Below are positions 1 to 5,569 of a stretch of DNA of 5,569 bases, piece by piece; within the stretch, counting starts at the first letter, position 1, and each line of letters opens with the position of its first letter. The position numbers and the translations under genes are program-made. The notes under the pieces were generated by a model. It made no database searches and was not told the origin of the DNA. It saw nothing but the letters and a program-made list of their open reading frames with translations. Source of the stretch: Acidobacteriota bacterium (GTDB lineage Bacteria; Acidobacteriota; Terriglobia; Bryobacterales; Bryobacteraceae); the NCBI GenBank assembly GCA_016871135.1, contig VFZQ01000404.1, forward strand, positions 1-5,569, written 5' to 3'.

Positions 1-931
1 CGATGTGACGGTGACGTTTACGACGCCGAAGTTGTGTCACGCGCTGCCGCCCAACTGCGACCGCGTGGGCAATTTGATCGTCGGACGTATCGGCAGTCCC
101 GATGCACTGATGGAGGAGATTCCGCGCAACTGGCTTGACCGTTCAGCGTTTGCTGAATTGCTCGAGCCTCGCACGCGCGGGGGCCATAAGGGTACTTACG
201 GGCATGCGCTCGTCATCGCGGGATCGAAATTCAAACCGGGCGCGGCGGCGATGGCGGGCATGGCGGCGCTGCGGGCGGGAGCGGGCTTGGTGACGGTTGC
301 TTCGGAAGAATGCGCGCTCGGTGCAATCGCGGCGCACGCGCCGGAGTTGATGACCGAGCCGCTCGTCAACGTCGAGCAGTTGATCGAGGGCAAGACAGTC
401 GTTGCGATCGGTCCCGGATTGGGGACTGCGCCTGAAACGGTTGCGATGGTGTTGCGTGTTATCGCGGAGTGCCCACTTCCCGTCGTGATCGACGCCGACG
501 CGTTGAACGCGCTGGCCGGCCGCGAATGGCCGGGCGCCGCGGGACCGCGCGTGTTGACGCCGCATCCCGGCGAGATGGCTCGATTGCTGGGCCACACGGT
601 GAACGATCGCATCGGCGACGCCGTTTCGTACGCCAAACACTTTGGCGTCACGCTATTGCTGAAGGGGCAACGTACGGTGATCGCAATGCCGGATGGCGCG
701 ATATGGATCAATCCCACTGGAACACCGGCGATGGCAACGGCGGGCAGCGGCGACATCCTCACGGGATTAATGGCTGGGTTGATCGCGCAGCACCCGGCGC
801 GCTTGCAGGAGGCCGTGCTCGCGGCGGCTTGGCTGCATGGGCGCGCGGGCGAACTCGCCGCCGCTGCCCTCGGCGAGATGCCTGTAATGGCGACCGATCT
901 CTTACGATTCTTTCCGGACGCCCTGCGGTGA
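1..931 (+). CDS. nnr: Bifunctional NAD(P)H-hydrate epimerase / ADP-dependent NAD(P)H-hydrate dehydratase, 5'-truncated by window edge
   Basis: Repairs hydrated NAD(P)H: an epimerase domain interconverts the R and S hydrates, and an ADP-dependent dehydratase restores NAD(P)H in the cytoplasm. The open frame (first whole codon at base 2, Asp) has no stop at the left edge. Visible residues 1-33 (DVTVTFTTPK... to IG) look like the end of a YjeF_N epimerase domain, so the gene begins upstream and the GTG at 5 is not its start. The C-terminal dehydratase domain (ribokinase-like fold) is complete: KGTYGHALVIAGS (residues 63-75), IGPGLG (136-141), DADALN (164-169), HPGE (188-191), LLLKG (218-222) and the catalytic-loop signature ATAGSGDILTG with GSGD at 248-251. 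The TGA at 929-931 shares its A with the ATG of tsaE, indicating co-translation. Family assignment is firm. The fusion to an epimerase domain rests on about 33 residues. Confidence 0.95.
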   Translation, partial: DVTVTFTTPKLCHALPPNCDRVGNLIVGRIGSPDALMEEIPRNWLDRSAFAELLEPRTRGGHKGTYGHALVIAGSKFKPGAAAMAGMAALRAGAGLVTVASEECALGAIAAHAPELMTEPLVNVEQLIEGKTVVAIGPGLGTAPETVAMVLRVIAECPLPVVIDADALNALAGREWPGAAGPRVLTPHPGEMARLLGHTVNDRIGDAVSYAKHFGVTLLLKGQRTVIAMPDGAIWINPTGTPAMATAGSGDILTGLMAGLIAQHPARLQEAVLAAAWLHGRAGELAAAALGEMPVMATDLLRFFPDALR

Positions 932-1356
932 TGCACGAATGGAAGGTGGCGAGCGCGAGGGAGACGGCGCTTGTCGCGAGAGAGATCGCCGCTCTGCTGC
1001 TACCGGGCGCGATCGTGCAGTTGACGGGCAATCTGGGCGCGGGGAAGACAACGCTGACGAAGTCGTTAGTCGCCGCGTGGGGCGTCGATTCGGAAGACTC
1101 GGTGTCGAGTCCGACATTCACGCTGATTCACGAGTACGGCGAACCCGTGCGGGTGTATCACATCGACCTGTACCGGCTGGAAACACCGCGCGAGTTCCAC
1201 GGGCTGGGCCTTGACGACATCTTCGAATCGGGAGCGCGGGTGCTGGTCGAGTGGGGCGAAAAGTTCGCGCCATTGTTGCCGACGGACCGATACATCGTCG
1301 AGATCGAACACGCGGGCGGCGACGCGCGGCGAATTACGTTAACAGATCGTCGCTAG
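931..1356 (+). CDS. tsaE: tRNA threonylcarbamoyladenosine biosynthesis ATPase TsaE
   Basis: TsaE is the P-loop ATPase that works with TsaB and TsaD to make t6A at position 37 of ANN-decoding tRNAs, an essential cytoplasmic function in most bacteria. The 141-residue product is about normal for the family. It shows a Walker A motif GNLGAGKTT (residues 33-41, Lys39, Thr40), the TsaE signature SPTF (60-63) followed by LIHEY, the HIDLYR block (77-82), and VEWGEK (106-111) near the C-terminus. The ATG at 931 is chosen because it gives the normal family N-terminus and overlaps the nnr stop as TGATG. The frame is open further upstream inside nnr, but that peptide is Arg-rich shadow sequence. No clear Shine-Dalgarno precedes the start, so translation probably depends on coupling to nnr. 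The 3' end overlaps the convergent ligase gene by 23 bp. Confidence 0.96.
   Translation: MHEWKVASARETALVAREIAALLLPGAIVQLTGNLGAGKTTLTKSLVAAWGVDSEDSVSSPTFTLIHEYGEPVRVYHIDLYRLETPREFHGLGLDDIFESGARVLVEWGEKFAPLLPTDRYIVEIEHAGGDARRITLTDRR
1334..1356. other. Convergent tail-to-tail overlap of two coding regions
   Basis: The TAG stop of tsaE (1354-1356, + strand) lies inside the ligase gene, and the TAA stop of the ligase (complement of 1334-1336) lies inside tsaE. The 23 shared bases encode the last residues of both proteins (..ITLTDRR and ..SSDDLLT). There is no intergenic space and no evident hairpin plus T-run, so transcription must end inside the opposing gene or by another mechanism. Confidence 0.95.
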
Positions 1357-3085
1357 ACGCATACATCGACGCGACGACGTCAGCGTACTTATCGAGCACG
1401 CGCGATCTCCGCACCTTCATCGTCGGCGTGAGTTCGCCGCCTTCGATGGAGAAATCGGCTGGCAGGATGCGAAACTTCTTGATCTGTTCATAGCCGGCCA
1501 GTTGCGTGTTGGCCTTACGCACCGCGGCTTTCACGGCCTTTTGCACGGCGTCGGCGTCGCCGACGTTTTCGGCAACGGCGGGGTTGATGGTGAACAGCGC
1601 ACCGATAAATGGCTGCTTATCGCCGGCCAGCACCATCTGGCTAATGAGCGGCTCAGTCTTGAAGAGCGCCTCGACCTTCGACGGGTAAATCTTCTTTCCG
1701 TTCGAAGAAACGATGATCTCCTTCTTGCGCCCCGTGATGGAAACGTATCCTTCGCTATCGATGGCCGCGATATCACCTGTGTAAAGCCACCCATCGCGGA
1801 ACACATCGGCCGTCGCCTTCGGATCGTTGAAGTATCCCATTGAAAGCGTGGGGGCGCTGACAAGCAGTTCGCCGTCATCGGCCAGTTTCAACTTCACGCC
1901 GGGCAGCGCTTTTCCGATCGATCCGATGCGCTGCTGGCCTTTCAGATTAAGCGTCAACACGCCAGCTTCGGTGAGTCCGAACCCTTCGTGAAGGGGCATG
2001 CCGATGGCTTCATAGAAAAGCGCGAGTTCCTTGGCCAGCGGCGCGGCGCCGGAGACGGCGAAGGTCAACTCGCCACCAAGCCGAGCGCGAACCTTCGAGA
2101 AGACGAGCTTGTCGAAGAGCGCCAGCGGCCCCTTCATCCACAAGGGCACGGGCTTGCCCGCTTGCCGCAGCTTGACGGCGTCCGCGCTCATGCCGATCGC
2201 GATGTAGAAGAGTTTTTGCGCCGCACCACCGCGCTTCTGAATTTCGGTGCGCACACTCGCATAGATGCGCTCCCACACGCGCGGCGGCGCGAGAAAGAAC
2301 GTCGGCTTGACGGAGCGGAACTCGGCGGCCATTCGCGCCAGGCCTTCAGAGAAATAGACCGGCACGCCCATCTTCAAAGGGATGAGCTCAATGCCAAGCC
2401 GCTGCGCGATGTGCGCCGAAGGCAGGAACGCGATGACACGATCCTGGGGCCCGAGATCGATGACCTGCTTGCCGATATCGACATTGGCAACTAGCGCGTC
2501 GTGGGCCACTTCGACAAACTTCGGCTCGCCGGTCGCACCGGAGGTGAGATAGAGTATTGCGCGTTGTGCGGGGTCGACGTTTAAGCGGATGCGTTCGAAA
2601 TACTCGGCGTCTTCGGCCATCGCGGCCCGGCCGCGCGCGCGGATTTCATCGAGCGTCTGCACGCCTTCGAGGAGCCCCGTCATGAGCACCCAAGTGGCCG
2701 GCAGATCGGCGCCACCAGCGCTCTGCAGCGCTTTGTACATTTTCGGATCTTCGACAAAGATCATGCGCACGCCTGCGCGCCGTAGCGCGCTCACCTGTTC
2801 GGCCGGCTGGCTGTTGACGTAAAGCGCGGCGGCGGTCGATCCGTTGGCCATTACGCCGAGATCGACCAGGTAAAACTCCGCGCGCGTCTCGCTGCCTATG
2901 CCGACGATGTCGTCCTTCGAAATGCCAATCGATCGGAGGCCGCATGCGATCTCTTTGACGATGTCTCGATACTGAAGCCAAGTGTAGGTTGTGTACTGGC
3001 CCTTTACCGGTTGATGCAGAGCCACGGTGTCGCCGTACGCGGCGACCGCTTCTTCAAGCAGGGAATAGACGGTTCGCTTGACCAT
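1334..3085 (-). CDS. AMP-forming acyl-CoA synthetase, long-chain fatty acid-CoA ligase type (FadD15-like)
   Basis: Predicted to activate a carboxylic acid, probably a long-chain fatty acid, with ATP to an acyl-AMP and then transfer it to CoA. The 583 residues are a full ANL-superfamily enzyme. In order: P-loop/A3 TSGATGEPK (181-189), the long-chain-type block LPSAHIAQR (221-229), VSGAAPL (344-350), A5 GFGLTEAG (368-375), A7 GWLYTGD (432-438, Asp438), A8 hinge TGRKKEIIVSSNGKKIYP (451-468, Arg453), and A10 ELTPTMKVRR (551-560) with the catalytic Lys557. The A3 loop is unusual: Ala replaces the second Thr of SGTTG, and Phe follows the Lys where Gly is usual. The ATG at 3085 is the only plausible start; an in-frame stop lies 24 bases upstream with no alternative start between. 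There is no clear Shine-Dalgarno. It starts 16 nt after the DUF1259 gene and is probably last in a three-gene unit. Family firm; substrate not determinable. Confidence 0.93.
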   Translation of the reverse strand: MVKRTVYSLLEEAVAAYGDTVALHQPVKGQYTTYTWLQYRDIVKEIACGLRSIGISKDDIVGIGSETRAEFYLVDLGVMANGSTAAALYVNSQPAEQVSALRRAGVRMIFVEDPKMYKALQSAGGADLPATWVLMTGLLEGVQTLDEIRARGRAAMAEDAEYFERIRLNVDPAQRAILYLTSGATGEPKFVEVAHDALVANVDIGKQVIDLGPQDRVIAFLPSAHIAQRLGIELIPLKMGVPVYFSEGLARMAAEFRSVKPTFFLAPPRVWERIYASVRTEIQKRGGAAQKLFYIAIGMSADAVKLRQAGKPVPLWMKGPLALFDKLVFSKVRARLGGELTFAVSGAAPLAKELALFYEAIGMPLHEGFGLTEAGVLTLNLKGQQRIGSIGKALPGVKLKLADDGELLVSAPTLSMGYFNDPKATADVFRDGWLYTGDIAAIDSEGYVSITGRKKEIIVSSNGKKIYPSKVEALFKTEPLISQMVLAGDKQPFIGALFTINPAVAENVGDADAVQKAVKAAVRKANTQLAGYEQIKKFRILPADFSIEGGELTPTMKVRRSRVLDKYADVVASMYASSDDLLT

Positions 3086-3101
3086 TCGAGTGATGCTAAC
3101 A

Positions 3102-3989
3102 CTACTTCACGGCGGTCTGCGCGTCGAGCGCCTTGCGCAGAGAACGCGCAAGTTCGGCCGCCTTCCCCTTGCCCCAGTAATGCAGGAAAGTATAGTGCGG
3201 TTCTTCCTGTGTCATGTGATTGTGGATCGCGACGATGTTGATCCCGCTCGCGCGCAGCAAGCGAATCACCGTCTGCACCTCGGCGGCGCGCATCGCGAAA
3301 TCGCCGTCGACAAACGCCGCGTTGTCGGTTCCAGCGAACGCCGCCCACGTATTCAGACCCATCTGATTGCCGATCGCGCTGCCATGCATCTTCGCGGCGC
3401 GCCCGATCTGCGCTTTGTACATGCCGGCATTTGACTGGCCCTTCACGCCGAGAATTTCATCGATCGCCGCGGCCGTGATGGCGTTCGTCGCGGCCGTCGC
3501 GACGCCGGGAAACTTCGATGCGGGCGAAGGCAGCGCGGCGCGAATCTCCTTCGTCTTCGCGATGGCCTTCGCTACGGCCGCCGCCAATTTCGGAGCCGTA
3601 CCCGATCCGCCAATGTGCATGAAGAAGACGCGCGGATTGTCGAAGAAGAAGTGATTGTGGAGCGCGGTCACTTCGAGTCCGTTGTCGAGCGCGACCGACA
3701 TCACCGGATTGACCTCATCTTCAAACAGGACCAGGTCGCCCATTACCATCAGTTCGTGACCCGCGTGCGGCGTAAACGCCGCCCACGACGTGAGGCCCAT
3801 GAACGGATGCATCGCGCGGCCTTCGATCGATACCGGAACATCGGCGCGCGGAAAGGTCACGCGATAGACATCCTCGCTTTCGGTGTAGCTTCCCTTGGCG
3901 CCGGTGGCGCCATCGATTTGCGCGCGCTGGGACTCAGGAATCGCGGCGGCGGCGACGAGTGCGGTCAGTGTTAGGAAAAGGGGACGCAT
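3102..3989 (-). CDS. Probably exported DUF1259 (LppY/LpqO-type) protein with two tandem repeats
   Basis: A 295-residue protein of the DUF1259 family; molecular function is not established. The N-terminus (Arg2, then a hydrophobic run to about residue 17) looks like a short signal peptide, but has no lipobox Cys, unlike the mycobacterial lipoproteins that name the family. The body is two copies of one unit, about residues 25-145 and 176-290. Each has an IDG/IDE..GxKG opening, a WAAF block (69-72 and 215-218), and a HNH...H motif: HNHFFFDNPRVFFMH (111-125) and HNHMTQEEPHYTFLH (256-270), with identical 14-residue spacing between first and last His. Copy 1 keeps the family block MVMGDLVLFEDEVNPVM (81-97); copy 2 is divergent there. 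The conserved His suggest metal binding, which is inference. The gene begins 3 nt after the stop of the upstream gene and ends 16 nt before the ligase start, so it is probably co-transcribed with both. Confidence 0.9.
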   Translation of the reverse strand: MRPLFLTLTALVAAAAIPESQRAQIDGATGAKGSYTESEDVYRVTFPRADVPVSIEGRAMHPFMGLTSWAAFTPHAGHELMVMGDLVLFEDEVNPVMSVALDNGLEVTALHNHFFFDNPRVFFMHIGGSGTAPKLAAAVAKAIAKTKEIRAALPSPASKFPGVATAATNAITAAAIDEILGVKGQSNAGMYKAQIGRAAKMHGSAIGNQMGLNTWAAFAGTDNAAFVDGDFAMRAAEVQTVIRLLRASGINIVAIHNHMTQEEPHYTFLHYWGKGKAAELARSLRKALDAQTAVK

Positions 3990-3992
3990 GGT

Positions 3993-5569
3993 TCATTGTA
4001 GCGACGGGTCGTTCGCGTAGCGCTTCATTGCCAGCGTCAACCGCTTCCCTGCGCCAGGCGCGAGGCGGACGCGCAAACGGGAGGTGTTCTGCGCCGTGAA
4101 CTGGTGTTCGCCGTATCCGCCGGCTTGCATCACGACCTCGCGCGACTCCACGTTGTTCACATTCACCAGCGTGACGGTCACCGTGTCCGCCGTCATTTTT
4201 TCGACGAGAGCGGCGACATCGGCGGGCAGTCCGCTCCGTCCGCGGGCCGGATCGAAGTAGCGAAGACGCGCATGCAGCGACCAAATATTGCCCGACAAGT
4301 GCGCGCCCATAGTGAGCCGCGCGAGCGCATCGGTTTTGGCGGGATTGAATCCCATTAGATAATCGGCCAAACGCGTGTCGGGCGTGGTGTCGTCGTCATC
4401 GGACTCCTTCACATCCTGGCGAACGGCTTCCAGGTCGCGCCGCAGAATGCGTTCCGGATACTCGGCGTTCTTGCCTTCGAGAAACGAGAGCCAGTCGTCC
4501 GAGCCGACACGTTCGCGGTCGCGCGCTTCCATCGACCAGAGGTAGATGTCGAGCAGGCGATGTGTAAAGAGACTGGGCACCCAGTTGTACCACTCCTCCT
4601 TACCGCCAGTGTATTTGTGGCCGCGCGGATCACCGAAACCGGTCGGCAACATCATTCGTCCGTTGACGACCTTCTTCTGCGCGTACAGGTTCTCCATCTG
4701 TTTGCGCAACGTCGCAATGAAACCAGGGTCTCCTTTACTTAGCAGCAGCGCGTTGCCGAAGCCAGGCCACGCGCCGGAGTCAAAGGTGTTGCGGTGCGCC
4801 ATCTGATCGATCTCGCCATCGAAGATCGTGAAATTCCATCCGTAGGTGCCCTTGTACCACTTGCCTCCGTATTCTCCGCCGATCTTGCCATCGAGCCCGA
4901 CGTTGGTCGGAATATTGCCGCCGTTCGCGTCGATACGCTGCTTCCACGCGCCGGCGTATTCGAGCGCCCACTTGCGATACTTCTCCTCGCCGGTGAGCGC
5001 GAAAGCGTTCAACGCGAGGCCCGTCGTGCCGAGGTTGAGCGGATGATCGCCGACACTGTCGACGTATTCTGTGCAGTGCTTCAGCATCTTGTCGTAGACC
5101 GAGACGAGGTCTACCAATCCGCCGCGCCCTTGCTTACCGTGCAGTAGATGAAAGCGTCCGGGCACATCGTCGCCCACCCAGTCGTACTCGGTGGCCTTGT
5201 GCAGCATCGGCCCTTTCGAGCCGGTCCAGATGCTCTTGATGACCTTGTTTACCGGATCGTAGTTTTGCGCATCGGGATCTTCGTTCATGTACAGCCCCGC
5301 GAACCGCTTCATGCGCGTGACGAGCTGCGGTGAGCGAGGATCGGCTAGGCCGAGGAACATGAATGCACGTATGCCCTCGCCGGTGTGGAACCAGTCGGAC
5401 TGCGTGATGAACTCTCTGTGATAGGCGCCGTTGGAGGCGAGCTTGGTCTTTGTCGTGCGGAGTTCGCCGTATTGGGCGTAGTGGCCCTCGAGCGCTTTCT
5501 GGTAGGCCTTCAGCACGCCGTCGGATCCGCCCATCGCATGCAGAAGCGTCCAGTTATAGAAAGTCTCGA
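3993..5569 (-). CDS. Large uncharacterised protein, predicted alpha-helical toroid with beta-rich C-terminus; 5' end outside window
   Basis: I cannot name the function. The frame is open to the right edge: 524 residues are visible, and the 11 before the first Met (ETFYNWTLLHA, with Met at 5532-5534) read like normal protein, so the true start and any signal peptide lie beyond the window. About residues 1-360 are rich in Trp, Tyr and Gly with helix-like blocks such as NAFALTGEEKYRKWALEYAG (187-206), NGGNIPTNVGLDGKIGGEYG (215-234) and GFGNALLLSKGD (269-280). This pattern recalls (alpha/alpha)6 toroid proteins such as six-hairpin glycosidases and sugar epimerases. An acidic linker (KESDDDDTTPDTR, 387-399) leads to a predominantly beta tail (about 461-519, VTVTLVNVN then RLRVRLAP) that could be a small beta-sandwich. 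A carbohydrate-related role is only a fold-based guess. It is first of the visible three-gene unit; its TGA lies 3 nt before the DUF1259 gene. Confidence 0.85.
   Translation of the reverse strand, partial: ETFYNWTLLHAMGGSDGVLKAYQKALEGHYAQYGELRTTKTKLASNGAYHREFITQSDWFHTGEGIRAFMFLGLADPRSPQLVTRMKRFAGLYMNEDPDAQNYDPVNKVIKSIWTGSKGPMLHKATEYDWVGDDVPGRFHLLHGKQGRGGLVDLVSVYDKMLKHCTEYVDSVGDHPLNLGTTGLALNAFALTGEEKYRKWALEYAGAWKQRIDANGGNIPTNVGLDGKIGGEYGGKWYKGTYGWNFTIFDGEIDQMAHRNTFDSGAWPGFGNALLLSKGDPGFIATLRKQMENLYAQKKVVNGRMMLPTGFGDPRGHKYTGGKEEWYNWVPSLFTHRLLDIYLWSMEARDRERVGSDDWLSFLEGKNAEYPERILRRDLEAVRQDVKESDDDDTTPDTRLADYLMGFNPAKTDALARLTMGAHLSGNIWSLHARLRYFDPARGRSGLPADVAALVEKMTADTVTVTLVNVNNVESREVVMQAGGYGEHQFTAQNTSRLRVRLAPGAGKRLTLAMKRYANDPSLQ

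Noticed and set aside
514..521. GGCCGGCC palindrome as a possible regulatory or recombination site
   Set aside because: It sits in the middle of the nnr coding region and such palindromes arise by chance at this GC content.
469..930. In-frame upstream extension of tsaE inside nnr
   Set aside because: The extra residues are Arg/Gly-rich shadow translation of nnr, and TsaE homology begins just after the ATG at 931.
196..936. Long (246 codon) open frame antisense to nnr
   Set aside because: It mirrors the dehydratase coding frame, has low-complexity Ala/Ser/Pro composition and no recognisable domain. Long antisense frames are expected opposite GC-rich genes.
3086..3101. Promoter or terminator between the DUF1259 gene and the ligase
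   Set aside because: Only 16 bases, with no -10/-35-like pair and no hairpin; it looks like an ordinary intra-operon spacer.
3934..4284. 116-codon frame spanning the junction of the helical and DUF1259 genes
   Set aside because: Arg-rich, no domain, and fully overlapped by two genes with clear protein-like sequence in other frames.
5532..5534. ATG as the true start of the large helical protein
   Set aside because: The frame stays open to the window edge and the codons before it read like ordinary protein, so the gene is treated as truncated by the window.

Overview
The window is a dense, GC-rich (about 60% by eye) stretch of bacterial chromosome. It holds five protein-coding genes, almost no intergenic DNA, and no sign of mobile elements, RNA genes or CRISPR. 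Codon use, protein style and the mix of an nnr-tsaE pair with a DUF1259 protein and a large uncharacterised helical protein suggest an Acidobacteriota-like soil bacterium, possibly Bryobacterales/Solibacter-like. That placement is an inference, not a demonstrated match.

Positions 1-1356 (+ strand) are a housekeeping pair. The 3' part of a bifunctional NAD(P)H-hydrate repair enzyme (Nnr, running in from upstream) is followed, through a one-base TGATG stop/start overlap, by tsaE, the ATPase of the tRNA t6A37 modification machinery. The same nnr-tsaE order is known from other bacteria, for example E. coli yjeF-yjeE.

Positions 1334-5569 (- strand) read right to left as a tight three-gene array. 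First is a large protein (524 residues visible, N-terminus beyond the window) with a predicted alpha-helical toroid body and a beta-rich tail, whose function I cannot name. A 3-nt gap follows, then a probably exported protein made of two DUF1259 (LppY/LpqO-type) repeats. A 16-nt gap follows, then a long-chain-acyl-CoA-synthetase-like AMP-forming ligase. The spacing argues for one transcript whose promoter lies to the right of the window.

The two units meet tail to tail: the last codons of tsaE and of the acyl-CoA synthetase overlap by 23 bp on opposite strands, leaving no room for a conventional intergenic terminator. The least explained part is the helical protein and its linkage to the DUF1259 protein and the ligase. 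I see no strong evidence for a wholly new system.
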